Of a stretch of 64,000 bases of DNA, positions 1-12,231 are shown piece after piece (positions within the stretch are counted from its first letter, which is position 1; each line of letters starts with the position of its first letter). A program made the translations under genes and the position numbers. A model generated the notes under the pieces. It saw only the letters and a list, made by a program, of their open reading frames with translations, was not told where the DNA came from and did no database searches. The stretch is from NCBI GenBank assembly GCA_963281255.1, contig OY725491.1:2356001-2420000 (forward strand). Direction: 5' to 3'. This DNA comes from Aphrocallistes beatrix. Taxonomy: Eukaryota; Porifera; Hexactinellida; Sceptrulophora; Aphrocallistidae.

Positions 1-1502
1 CTACGAAGCATCATGAAACCTTTATTTACTTCGTTTATAATAGATTCATAAAATTCATACATTTATTAGAGATGGGCATCTTTCGCAGGGCAAGCGAGCT
101 AAGCGATCTTGTATGCACTAAACGGACCAACGTATTTCAACACCTCAATACTTTTAATTGTAACAAATGTTCGATAACTCTCTTTTTAGAGGGCGATTTA
201 CAACAATAAATTAAGTTTTTCATGTGCATCTTTGATATATCCACTTTGTCCACCTAACTTTGGGGCCATCTATCAAGTTCAATTCTAATGAATACAAAAG
301 CTACTAAGTTGACTAATTTATGGATAATAAATGAATTATTATCAATGTTTGAATCTCAATTTTTGTAAAAAATCTTTGATACTTTCTCTCAGGACCTGTG
401 CTACGTGTATCCTAGATAGTTACTTTATGGGTATTACTCGTAACTAAAATTGGCTCTAATCTTATTAAAAATTGATTAATTCATTATACTTCATCATTTT
501 TAAATCAATTGGGTCGGTTTTGTAGAAAAGCTGTTAAACTTTGATTTGCTGGTTTTTTTAAGAGGTGTCAAATATATTCGAACTTGTTTGTTTACTCACC
601 ATTTGATACCGACGTTCTACGGTGGTAGTTCGATCAATTTAAACAAAAATCTAGAGTTTTATTATCTAAAATATTATGACATGAAAGGTTAAAAACCCCA
701 GATCTGGACTATTAGTTACAATTGGATAATCCGATATTATTCTTCATCCCAAGAGCCTCGAACTACGCAAAATCTATTTCAGAATCCGATTTTTCTCATT
801 TCGAACAAGTATCAGATTATGCAGATTATACTATATAGACACTATTAGACAGTACGTGTATTGAATTTCAGATTCTTTTAGTTCTTAATTGTCTTTACAA
901 GATTTTTAAATCTTACTATTCATATGATAGCATCATTACTTATAAATTATTATGTTATCTAGCATGTGTTATACGTTTTCTCTCTTTTGTAATTGTACAA
1001 TTTATTGATCAAATTCTTTTTATCAAATTATTAGTGTTGTTAACATTACTTGTATATAAACTACAGTAATAATTTATTCTCAACTCAACTCAAGTAGAAA
1101 ACCAATGATTTCAAGACACTATCAAGTCTGTGAAAGGGATTCTAAAGAAATTATTATAGAATTAAATTAACTGAAAACAATGATTAAATATTTAGGGATG
1201 CTTGATTTCCGGGAAAGGATGTGCCCGTTCTCCAAATTAGGTATCTTGTCTCAACACATCACATCCAGTCCCGTAGTTTTAGTATGCTCATCACTTCGAT
1301 TTGAGGCAAATAGCTATTTCAACTAACTTGTATGTCAGTAATGGACTTTTATTTTTAGTTTGATCAAATAAAGGTACCTAAATCTCTGATATAGAACGAA
1401 GGTTTAAATTCATGGAACGGTTTAGTTTATTGCTGTAGTGCTTAAAGAATTTGTTCCCGAAGGAAAGGAATAATGTGAATATTTAACCAGTTTTAATTAG
1501 TA
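1..1502. other. Gene-free AT-rich stretch
   Basis: No gene, clear repeat or RNA gene recognised. Confidence 0.5.
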
Positions 1503-2236
1503 CAAGCGCGCTTCGCTTGCTTACGCTGCGCGGCTGGCAGACGCGCCCTTTGGCCTAGGCTCACATGGATTAATTTTATGGTGGTAACATTTCTAATTTT
1601 ATGGTGGTAACATTTCTAAACAGTAAGATAGATTTCTAAGTCTATCTTACTGTTATAATCGATATCAGTCGAAAATCACCAAATTTGTCAATTTTAAACA
1701 TTCGCTGAGTAATGATGACGTCATAACAGAGTGATGAGTCATTATTTTTTGATGGTAGTTATATCATATTTGAGATACAGTCGACTCCGCTTAATAGGGT
1801 CACATCGGTCAGAGGATATTTTGCCCCGATTAAGCGGAGAACCCTGTTAACCGAAAATATTATGTATTAGCTTCTACATGTGTGAGAGCTATTCCGGTCC
1901 TACCAAAAGTGGCCCGATTAAGCGGTTGACCCAATTAAACAGTGGCCCTATTAAAGCGGAGTCGACTGTATATTAATATACACATTCTATTAAATTTTCA
2001 GCCTTTTATCACCTAAAATGGCTGATTTATAGTCGAAAAACTGAAATTTCTAATTACATAAAAAGTGACAATGGCGTCATAATTCCATGATGAGTCGACA
2101 TTTTCATCTGAGCTCAGAACTTAGTAGAGCCATAGCCAAAAAGCCAAAAATCAGCTTTCTGTGCCTCGCAGTTTCTCCAATCAATTCGTTACAGTTTTCT
2201 GTGCCTCGCAGTTTCTCCAATCACTTCGTTATATAT
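1503..2236 (-). mobile_element. Helitron-like family A copy with MITE inserted
   Basis: Reversed copy starting with the shared GC-rich end (CAAGCGCGCTTCGC). Interrupted by a pogo-type MITE at 1778-1968. A 36-bp internal duplication (around 2158-2229) repeats the TCTGTGCCTCGCAGTTTCTC segment. The palindromic hairpin segment is partly deleted. Confidence 0.7.
1778..1968. mobile_element. pogo-type MITE, copy 1
   Basis: 191 bp, inverted ends CAGTCGACTCCGCTTAATAG and CGGAGTCGACTG, TA target duplication on both sides (1776-1777, 1969-1970). Inserted in a family-A Helitron-like copy. No coding capacity. Confidence 0.8.
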
Positions 2237-2239
2237 ATA

Positions 2240-2430
2240 TCCTTACTACGTAGTATTAAAACTAAGTTCTGACCTCAGACGAAAATGTCGACTCATCATG
2301 GAATTATGACGTCATTGTCACCTTTTTTTTAATAATTAGAAATTTCAGTTTTTCGACTATAACACTTTAGGTGATAGAAGGTTGAAATTTTAATAGAATG
2401 TGTATATTAATATATCTCAAATATTATATA
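2240..2430 (+). mobile_element. Helitron-like family A fragment
   Basis: Starts TCCTTACTA, lacks the next ~100 bp, then continues with GTCGACTCATCATGG and the AGGTGATAGAAGG segment before the foldback element at 2444. It lies head-to-head with the copy at 1503-2236. Confidence 0.6.
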
Positions 2431-2443
2431 TATATAATATATA

Positions 2444-3214
2444 CAGAGTGGGGAATAAGTTCTGCCACAAGCTTCATTAGGTATAAAATTTCTTATACTC
2501 AAACAATCTTAGTTATTATGGTCCTTAGAGATTGTAATTCGAATATTTTCAATGATTTTAAAAGATTTTTCGATTCTATGACTTAGAAATGTGTTTTGTA
2601 TGGTGAGTTTTGAGAGAAAAAAAATGTGTCCTGGTCCGCAGCGAAAATCGTGAATCAGGGCCCACTGCTTCTGTAAATAATGTCTTCATAATCGATGTCC
2701 CATGACGATTTAGCACCTGGTAGCTTTCATTCGCCATAGAAATATTTCATAAATCCACTGAATTCGTTATCAGAAACGAGAAAAAGTTATTCAGTCGCAG
2801 TTCAAATTAGGTACATTTTGCAAAATTCCCCAAAATGGCACTTTTTTTACATCACAAAGAAATCTGATCCAATTGGTCTTCAAAATGCACTGATCTGAAC
2901 ATCTTATATCTCTACAAATTTAGAGTGTTCGAGGAAAATGTGTGAGCTAATTTTTCCTAGAATTTGAAGACTCTGGGAAGATAACTTGAAAAGCAGTGGG
3001 CCCTGATTCACGATTTTCGTTGCGGACCAGGACACATTTTTTTTCTCAAAACTCACCATACAAAACACATTTCTAAGTCATAGAATCGAAAAATCTTTTA
3101 AAATCATTGAGGATATTCGAATTACAATCTCTAAGGACCATAATAACTAAGATTGTTTGAGTATAAGAAATTTATACCTAATGAAGCTTGTGGCAGAACT
3201 TATTCTCCACCCTG
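2444..3214. mobile_element. mariner-type foldback element
   Basis: 771 bp between TA dinucleotides. The two ~230-bp arms (2444-2675 and 2985-3214) are near-perfect inverted copies, starting CAGAGTGGGGAATAAG and ending in its complement. Central 310 bp without coding capacity. A second, partly deleted copy lies at 49316-50020. Confidence 0.75.
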
Positions 3215-3312
3215 TATATATTATATATATATATGTATATATGTATATAGTATATATATATACACATATACACACACATTAATCGTGTTTTAATAGTAAG
3301 GATATACATATA

Positions 3313-3785
3313 CACTATCCGGACAAAAGTATTTGCACACTTCATTATCTTACGTGCATTTAATACTAAAATGGGTCTATTCATGAAGATTCAAACTCCG
3401 AAACGGTAAGTGATACAACTAATCGGGTTTCAAATTCGAAATCTTCGCATTCGAATTAGTTATTGTAGGATATTTCTAATCAATTACTAATTCCCAATTA
3501 TTTCAAATTATCAATCACTGCCACCTTGTGCTACATATGTCCCTTTTATCACTATACATGATGGTGATGTACTACCCCTTGTGACACAGGTTGATAATTT
3601 TACTCATTGGGTTGAGCCATTTGTTAGAAATCTTCAACTATTACTAATTCGAATTTGAAGATTTCGAATCTTAAATCAGACTTTTAATAGCTCTTAGAGT
3701 TTGAATACTTTTCCCTTCAAGATCCAATTTAGTACTATTTGTATGGGGAATAATATAGTGTACAAATACTTTTGTCCGGTTAGTG
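3313..3785. mobile_element. Tc1/mariner-type MITE
   Basis: 473 bp with inverted ends CACTATCCGGACAAAAGTAT and ATACTTTTGTCCGG(TTAGTG), TA on each side. Its ends resemble those of the 482-bp MITE at 53432-53913 (AAAAGTATT core). Confidence 0.75.
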
Positions 3786-4213
3786 TATACATATTTCGAC
3801 ACATTTTGGTAAATTTTGCGTTTTAGTTAGAAGTGAGATCTCAACGGCTAATATAGATAGGGATTTCACTATGCAGAATATGACTTTGAACTTAATGACA
3901 ATGTGAATATTTAATAAGCTAAAGTGCACTATCGGGGCTGTTGACCGATATTTGCCGTATGGCATAATTGAGGGTTTTAGCTGGCTTGCTTGCTATACTC
4001 AGTATACTGCACTGTAGTATATTTTGCGCGCGAGTTTGTGGAAAAAATTGTGGTGGATTTGGGCCAGCTGTCAATATCGTTGTATTGTTGGGATTTGGTT
4101 GTGTGATAAGTTCTTATCTTGCATCTGTCTTATCAAGTAGGCGGTACACATCTGAGTTAGTTCCGGGGCTAAAGGTAATGGATACCTTTCCTCAATCCCC
4201 AAGGGGGTTTTAA

Positions 4214-5640
4214 AGGGGTCCAAAATCGTCACATGGAGCACAAATTTCAAATTGATCTTTTTGTCAAATTTCCAATCCCCAATCCTTTGTGGAGCATAAC
4301 TCAGCGAGTTTTCATGATGTCCTAATTTTGACGCAGAATTGTCTCTTTAGCCAAAGCTGCTCAGAATCGAGATACGCCTTTTAAAATTCAAACACCACGG
4401 AAATTGGGGAGACCTTTAACTTTAAGGCGCCATAACTCGGACCTTTGTTGGTCGGTTCCCGTCAAGAAAATTAGGATCGCATGAAAACTCGCTGAGTTAT
4501 GCTGCCACAAAGGATTGGAGGTTGGAAAAACCTCTTCGGGGCTTTTTGGGCCTTTTAGCTGGAGAATATAAAAGTTCCTTGTCCAAAACATTTTTGAAAA
4601 ATTTCAAAATCGACCCATTTTAACGAATGTTTTAATCTTGAAATGGGGAGGCAGGTATGTGCTCTGTCATCTGTCGTTCTGATGGAATTGGGTGGATTAA
4701 GCATTGTTTTCATGTGGTTGAAGGTGGTAGTGCAGTGATTTTGTTCTGCTGTGACTGGGTGACACATCACCTGTGTACCCAAAGATATTGTTGTATGCAG
4801 GGAGGTAGAGATGGCAAGAGCTCCCCTAACGAAAGGTTTCGCCGTTATCTCATCCATCAGTCTAATAATCTTGCCATTTTGATATTGTTATGTTGTTTTT
4901 GGTTGTTGTGTTTGTTTATGTTGTTGTTACTGTTGTGGTTCTTCTTCTTCTTCTTCTTATTATTATTGTTGTTGTTGTTGTTGTTGTTGTTGTTATGGTG
5001 TGTAGTTCTTTCATCTTCAGGGTGAAGGGGTTGTAATTATTATCGTCTTTATTATCACCATCATCATGTTGTTTATTTCCTCAAGTACGTGTATGTTTTT
5101 CTTGGTATATGGAGGCCTATCAGTTCATTTGTGTTCTTTGTATGGCAGTTTAAAATATTGAAGGCTGGGTAATTAATAGCAGAGTTGGAATCGGGTTCAG
5201 GCTTGGTCCCAACCGGACCACTTCAAATCCAGTGCTACAGCCTTGATATTGAATGCAAACTAGATCTATTTATGGTAAAGTTAAGTTTCCATAGAAATTG
5301 TGTTATTTTTAGGTCGAATCAAATATTATACACAATCTAATTATATTGAGTTTTGTCAATTCTCTTACAAGAAAACGTATACTCTGTTTTTACATGGTAT
5401 GGGAATTTGTCGACTTTGCTCAGAAACAGTTTGATTTATACCGAATTTTCAATTTATGGTGTAGATGTGAGAATGGCACATGTACATGCCCACACTGATT
5501 AGTGAGTGTCCATTCATAATTGTCAGACTATAGTATTGCGATCCCACCCAACAATCAGAATCTAGTAGCAACAGTCATTATGTATTGTAATAAAAGCAAC
5601 TTATGAGATTTAAATGATAATGCTGTTTATATTTAACTCG
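4214..5640. repeat. Gene-free stretch with inverted repeat and trinucleotide runs
   Basis: Arms of about 65 bp (about 4267-4330 and 4467-4530, CTTTGTGGAGCATAACTCAG against its complement) form a foldback. At 4939-4993 there is a TTC/TTA/TTG trinucleotide run, which accounts for the Phe/Leu-rich 122-residue open frame there. No gene seen. Confidence 0.6.
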
Positions 5641-5648
5641 GTTGCATT

Positions 5649-6062
5649 CAGGGATTCCAGAACTGGCAAAAAAAAAGTAGTACGGATTTTTTTTTGCCAA
5701 CCGTTTACTTGCTACTTTATTTTTTCCTCCATTTAGATTTAGTTTTACTCACTCACTACTTTTTTTACTTGTTACTTATTTTTTGACCGAAATTTAGTTG
5801 GCGTGAGGAGAAGAAATTATTGATTGTGCTGTATAAAACCGAAGCTAGGTCGCATCGAGCGATTTGCAGAAATATTTGAGCATTTCAGAATCAGAATTTT
5901 CTTAATTTAACCATGTCCATTTCATCAGGGTATCCGGGAAATTTACTTGCTACTTTTTTTTGCTGGCCATCCAGATTATTTACTTACTACCTTTTATTTT
6001 CATCCAAAAAAATAAAAAGGTAGTAAGTAGCAAGTGAAAAAAAAGTAGCAAGTAAATCCCTG
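5649..6062. mobile_element. hAT-type MITE
   Basis: 414 bp, ends CAGGGATT and AAATCCCTG, with a perfect 8-bp duplication GTTGCATT (5641-5648, 6063-6070). The interior has repeated CTTGCTACTTTTTTT and its complement. Confidence 0.82.
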
Positions 6063-6070
6063 GTTGCATT

Positions 6071-8128
6071 GAGATTATTCTTTGTTACCCACTCCTTTTG
6101 TCAAGTATGCATAGGTAATAAATTGTTCGATGGAGATAATATTCGCATTAATATTCAATGAATAATCTCGACATTTCAGATGAATTTATTCAATTATATG
6201 ATACGATGAGATTGTCCAAATGAAAGACAGAAGGTAGCGTCCCTAAGGCCCTTACAGGCACCCCCACTCCCAGAGCAAGCAGCGACAAATAGAATTGCAT
6301 ACTTAAAAAATTAACTAATAAATGTACACGCTCTGGAAAATCTAGAGACAATCCGCTACAAAATTTCAAAAGAACTTTTTCCAATTCTCTAGCTTAGACT
6401 CAAGTGATGTCACCATACACCAAGTAACAACTCAGTAGACAACGTAAAACCTACTGACTCCGTCATGAATTACGTGTGAGTGTAGCTCCATTACATTGCA
6501 ACATATTTAGATTGACAACTGAATCTAAGCGATTGTATTAGCAATCTACGTGTTTAGGTATGTATGAATAAGAGTATAAATACGGTGAAACAGAAATAGT
6601 TCTTGTTCTTATTAAACCTCGTTTACTCCAATTTTATTTGATAGAAAGATCATCATTCCAGGTATTAATTAAACATTTATTATTTTTCAGTTTTCGAATA
6701 AGGCCTGGCAGCTCTGGCTATGCACATGTTAATTTTTTAAATCGTCTGTAAAAACTTTATGTATAAATCCCCTTAATATATCAACTCAACTAATTATGCT
6801 GTTTTTCAAAATTTTTATGGCAAATGATTAGAATTCGATAGAATTCGAACATTTCTAAATATTTTGACCTCGAACTTCATTGTCCTAGAAATATATTTTA
6901 TCTTTGCACGTATTTATTTTATCTTTACATATCATAACTCTACACTCAACTGTTGATCATGGAACCTTTCAAACATTACGCAAGGCCGTAGGAAGCGATG
7001 CGGCTGGTAAAGCCATGGCCTTACCACTCATTTTTAACTGTATTAGTTCTATGGGAAATAAGGTAGATGTTCCTTACCACTTTGATTAACTTAATGGCAA
7101 GACCTTGCCACTTTGTGTGCTCCCGACGGCTAGGCCTACCCAGTGTACCCACTCCCATTCTCACTGCTCTATCTCAGACCGGCGTTTAATTAACATTCGT
7201 CTTATCTTGTAGCTAGTTCCATCCCACTATGTATATTCCGTCCGTTGGAAGCAAAACATAATTAATGTGTGGGCTATATTCTACGGCAGTAGTTTATCAG
7301 AGCCCTGCTGAAGGGCAATACCAGACAAATAATACGAATAATATCTCCAAAATGTTCCAACACTTTAGTTAAGCATTTTATATATTTCCACACCTCGGTG
7401 AGGTGTTTAAAATGGAAGAACTAGCTGTAATAACTGATTGAGATGGCAAACTGCTGGATTATTTCTTTGATTGCATACGCGTCTAAGCTAGCTAATGCAT
7501 TTTAATAATAAATGAATTAATATTATTTAGGTGTAACTCAAAAATGATAAAGAATATTTGCTATTTTCTCACAATTAAACAATGTTGAGGTGCATTAAAT
7601 TTTTAAACACTAGTGTTAATTCAATATCATTTCGATTCTTAACCAAATCAACTAACAATAAGTGGTATTAACAATTAAGTAATCAAATCTTCAAAAAAGT
7701 TTCACTATTCCGAGGTGTTCTTTTTCAATTTCTTTATTTCTGCTTTTCAGTCCATGGTATAACTTTCTGTTATCTTAATCGTAAATTTAGCCATACATGT
7801 TTTGATGCTTCTCGTAATTCTGTCAATGAGATGCTTCTTTGGATTTCTTAGTAGCATGTCCCATACAGTTACGATGGGATTTAGTCTGGTAACTGAGGAG
7901 ACCAGTATTTTCCTGACCTTATTTGGCCCAAACCACTTTTAACAATCTCTGTAGTATGCATTTTCAAGCATGAATAATCCCATTTGTTCTTCCTCTGAAA
8001 TTCCTCCTAAATCCGAAACGTTTCTAAAATTTTGGGATATTCTCTTGAGAGTTTAAATTTCCTCTAATTTTAAATGTGCGCATTCTATCATATGTAATTA
8101 CTACACCCCAAATCATAGTAGACCCCAT
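6071..8128. other. Gene-free stretch
   Basis: No supported gene. A 61-residue frame at 6904-7089 (with RKAVGSDAAGKAMALPL) is uninterrupted but matches nothing I know. A small palindrome ACACCTCGGTGAGGTGT lies near 7390. Confidence 0.45.
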
Positions 8129-8136
8129 GAGACACC

Positions 8137-8833
8137 CAGGGCCGGTCCTTGAGTCGGGTTCTAAATCCGCCGCCCTAGGCAAATTTTAAGCCTTGCCGCC
8201 CTCCAAATTTTCGAATACATGTCCTAAAAATAATATTTTGAAAAAAGACTAAATGAAGTGTAGGTAGTAAAGTTATAACAGTAATCTAAGTATCAAAATC
8301 TACTTTTCTAGCTTTAGTTTTAGCAAACTCAGTCACTAGTTTCTTAAGATCTAGCTTTTTCGCTATTTCATGTTCAACAGATATTGTTGACAAGCCCACA
8401 AGTCTTTCCTGTATCATTGAAGAACGAATATATGTTTTTATCAGTTTCAGCTTCGAAAAACTTCTCTCACCACTTGCAACAGAAACTGGGAGTGTTAACA
8501 GGGTACGTAGAGCGATAAAAGTACTTGGAAAACTCCTTGTAAGCTTATTTTCACAAATAAATTGTAGAACAGCTTTTGGTAAACTATGTTCTGGAATGCG
8601 TCGTGCAATTGCTTGCAATTCAATACACAAATCAGTTGCATCAATATCTTTAGACTCACCATGTTCTAACGCTAACTGTACTTTCAAACAATGTTCCAAT
8701 AATTCTTGTGAATTTAGATTTCGCAAAATATGGATATCATAGAGGAGTTCACTCAGTTTACAAATATGCCGCCCCCTAAATTGTGCCTCCCTAGGCGACT
8801 GCCTAGTTCGCCTAGTGGGAAGGACCGGCCCTG
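8137..8833 (-). mobile_element. Deleted hAT element with transposase C-terminal remnant
   Basis: 697-bp element with terminal inverted repeats CAGGGCCGGTCCTT and AAGGACCGGCCCTG and a perfect 8-bp target duplication GAGACACC (8129-8136, 8834-8841). On the minus strand it encodes about the last 170 residues of a hAT transposase (8286-8840), with the dimerisation block TLPVSVASGERSFSKLKLIK. The N-terminal and catalytic parts are missing, so it is non-autonomous. The frame is still open, which suggests fairly recent deletion. It resembles the hAT group related to ZMYM-type proteins. Confidence 0.88.
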
Positions 8834-9654
8834 GAGACACCTAGATCGTTTTTGCGTCCATCCTGGGAGATATCTTTCATGGGCTTTTCTCCTTTTACTC
8901 GGTCCTCAGAAGTAAGGTGGTAAAACTTTGACTCATTCAAAAAATTACTTTTTTACAATTATTAATTTTCCAGAACCTAGAGTTTTTATAATCATCTAAA
9001 CTTTTTCCTGTATTTTGCTAGTCTGCAAGTTTTAGAAGGTCTTCTAGCATAAAATCCCTGGTTTTTAAAACCGCGCCTCATAGTCTTTTCAGAAACCTCA
9101 AGACCTTTTTCCAGCGTTGAAAAGTTACGCTGACTGTTACGAGTCTGGTATTCCCCAGACATACTACTCCGCGGGTAGTTACTAGTAGCTAGTAGGTATA
9201 GTTAATTGGTATATATATAGTAGTTTGTTAAGCATAATTATTTCATGTGTTCGTATCCTGTTTAGTATTTCTTTGATAATAATCTTGTATATCTTCTGCA
9301 CTTATAACACGACCTCTAAGACAAGTAGTATGATATTTCTCCATGACGTTGTTTAATTGTTTGGCAGCCCAAGGTGAAAGCGACTTAAGCAGTCCTGTCC
9401 TTGGTAGGTTGGTCGTTGATCCTGTCTTTTGAAACTTCTTAAACTGCTTATGGATATGATTAGGGTTTGGAATCCGGATAGTAATATCCGGATACTATCC
9501 GGTTACCTAAACCATACAAATTATCCGCTATCCGGATATTAGCCTGACGGATATCCGGATTCATACAATTGATTCGTTTAAAATCGTTGTAACAAATCTG
9601 ATACAAATATTGATTCGTTGCTGTTGACAAGCTTTAAGCATAATACCAATAACA

Positions 9655-10617
9655 ATGAGATTGTTTTGCTATAACACATTTCTATACATACTACTCGACT
9701 ATCTGTCTGATTCTATCAGCTACAAGATGACTATAAGTATATTATATAAAATATTTCCTCCAATTATATTCTACATGTCCACAATTCAAGTAAAGAAATC
9801 TGAAGTTTGGCAACATTTTTCACGACAGGGCGATTTAGCAACATGCAATATATGTAATACACAAATTTGTTGTAAGGGCGGTTGTACTAGTGCTATGCGA
9901 AATCATTGCCGCTCGAAGCACAAAATTTGTTTTAATGAGTTCCCAGAAACGGCAAAGAAGAAATGTAATAATCAATCAGAAATTCTACAGTATTATACCA
10001 AGAAGGAGTCTTTAGCAGAAATTATCTCTAGACTTACTGCGGAAGATGGATTTAGCTTCCATGGAATAGTAAGAAGTCAATTCATTAGGAGATCTTTGAA
10101 TGAAAAAGGATATAGCCCACCTTTGTGCCCGAAAACTGCAGCAAGACTTGTCATTTCCTTCAGCAAAAGTATTAAAGAAAATTTGTCAGGACAAATATCA
10201 GGATTACTTCTCAAAGGAACAAGATTCAGTATTTCATTAGATGAGTATACCTCATGTCATAATCGCAGATTTATGAATATTAATTTGCATACCAAAGAAT
10301 GTTTTTGGAATTTGGGTATGCAAAGGATATCAGGAAGTATGCCAGCTGAGAAAGTAGTTGAGATGGTTAGCCATAAACTTTTGGAATATGGTTTAGTTCT
10401 AAGCAAACATATTGTAGCAACTGTTAATGATGGAGCCTCAGTTATGGTTAAGTATGGTAAACTGATCGAACCAGAACAACAGCTTTGTTATGCACACGGG
10501 ATTCATTTAGCCGTTTGTGATTTTTTATATTCACCTACCTCAAGCTTTGTTGAAAAGATGCCCCTTGATGAAGAGGAATTCAGTGATGATGCCATTACTG
10601 ATTTAGATAAACGTTGA
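9655..10617 (+). pseudogene. hAT transposase, N-terminal part (BED zinc finger)
   Basis: A BED-type zinc finger is visible: VWQHF, then CNIC and H-x4-H in RNHCRSKH. It is followed by a hAT N-terminal region with SISLDEYTS, which holds the probable first catalytic Asp, and CYAHGIHLAVCDF, a hAT signature. The frame stops at 10617. The family start is probably the Met of MSTIQVKK (~9775), since residues upstream are not BED-like. A second fragment follows 77 nt later in another frame. Confidence 0.85.
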
Positions 10618-10693
10618 AGGGATATTCGAGGAGAGTCATGCTGGTCAAGAAGCTCCTTGTGAAATTGTACACAACTTCACAAGCCCAGGTCTC

Positions 10694-10999
10694 ATGCAAC
10701 CTACTAACCTAATGCTGGTTGAACTTGAAAGTGCTATTCGCGAATCAACAACTACCACAAACGTCAAGATTCCCACTCAGACATTAGGTCAAATTATAAG
10801 TGATGAGTTGGATCTCTTCAGAAAGACTGGTACAAAGTCAAAAAATCTCACCTTAGTCTCGGAAGCTTTGGACACAATACCTTCAACTAGCATAAAGTCT
10901 GAAATCATAACAAAAATAACAAAAATATCTAGATTAGCTGATGATACTTTAGATAGTTTATGTTTCATCAGAAGTTATTTCAAGAATCAAAAGAATTAG
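10694..10999 (+). pseudogene. hAT transposase, C-terminal remnant
   Basis: Encodes LVSEALDTIPSTSIKSE and, further on, DDTLDSLCFIRSYFK, which matches the extreme C terminus of hAT transposases just after the dimerisation helix. The middle of the dimerisation block is missing. It is part of the same 1.7-kb element. Confidence 0.75.
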
Positions 11000-11485
11000 A
11001 CTAATATATTACACATCATTACTTATTTTGTCATTGGTTTAGATTAATAATTAATGTTCGTTGAATTAGTCAATTATCTTAGGTAATACATCTGAAAGAC
11101 AGAGGTATTATTTGTAGGCGGATATCCGGATATCCGGATACTCTGATGAAAAAGTATTCGGTATCCGGATATTTGTGAAAGACGGATAATTCCAAACCCT
11201 AGATATGATAGACTTGATCTATTCTTTGAGATTTTTTAAAATTGAATAATACATTATTCTTCACCATTTTTGGATGAATTAGTCAACTTAGATACGGGTA
11301 TCATTGGATTGAGTAAAATGGTCAAACATATCGATCCACTATTGTAACCCAGTTTTGGAGTTGGTTAATCGAGTTTGGGGTTCGGTTATCTTGGTTTATT
11401 CCAGGAAATTTACTGATGCAATATTAATTTGTAAAAATATGGACTTTTTGACGAAACTTGATCATTTTCAGTGATATCGAATATA

Positions 11486-12068
11486 CGAGGGGTGCTAGAT
11501 AAGTTTTGTCGTTTCGGATATTTCTACTAAACCTAGAACAGTGGTACTTAACCCTGCATATACCAGGAATGTGTTACGTCATTTCCTGTTTAAGCCATTT
11601 TGGGCGGGGAAGCCATATAAATTTGGGTCCAGACTATAAAATAGAAAAGACCCCAGGTAAAAGTGGCATTAAACTGATGGGGAATGGAGCTTCAAAGTAA
11701 AAAAATCAAACAAATTGAACCTTTGATCGGACTTGTGAAACAAAATAGATCACAGACACTTTTCCCAGCCATTTCTATGCGATTTTAATTTTAAGAATTT
11801 GAAATTCGAAAAAAAATTGCATAAAAAATGTAATTGGTTTGGTATCTTACTAAGAAATTTGAAAATTAATAAACAAAAACAGTAAAATTTTGCGTCATGT
11901 TTTCGTTCTTATGGAAATTATTATAAAAAGTAAATTGGAACTGTGAAAGAAGTTGGTTTGAAAACTTGACTGTCATCATCCACTGAGTATTTAAATATAA
12001 TCTGAAAAATGAAATAATCTAGCTATACTAGAAATGCCTCAACGACAAACCTTATCTAGCACCCCTCG
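11486..12068. mobile_element. mariner-type MITE
   Basis: 583 bp, inverted ends CGAGGGGTGCTAGATAAG and its complement, flanked by TA. A region around 11560-11680 reappears at 37325-37450, so the family had a longer member here. It contains no intact transposase. Immediately upstream (about 11335-11485) is a fragment related to the repeat at 38623-38990. Confidence 0.78.
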
Positions 12069-12231
12069 TACCTCTTCGTATATAGAGATTACATCACATC
12101 ATTAAACTTCTTAGAAGTAATGTAAATAAAGTGGAACCTGTCACAACTCCTGCAAGATTCATTAAATACAAACACGACACAACCATACAATAAACATATC
12201 AAGCAGGCACATTAAGTTAAATGCTTAATTA

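Larger units (their letters stand above)
9461..11201 (+). mobile_element. Degenerate hAT transposon with BED-finger transposase remnants
   Basis: 1,741-bp element bounded by TAGGGTTTGGAAT and ATTCCAAACCCTA inverted repeats with a perfect 8-bp target duplication GATATGAT (9453-9460, 11202-11209). The subterminal regions are crowded with copies of the palindrome TATCCGGATA, likely transposase-binding sites. Two transposase remnants lie inside (9655-10617 and 10694-10999). Most of the catalytic domain has been deleted. Confidence 0.88.

Noticed and set aside
4657-5025. 122-residue open frame rich in Phe, Leu and Trp
   Set aside because: Its C-terminal half is a TTC/TTG trinucleotide run and it has no family features or splice context.
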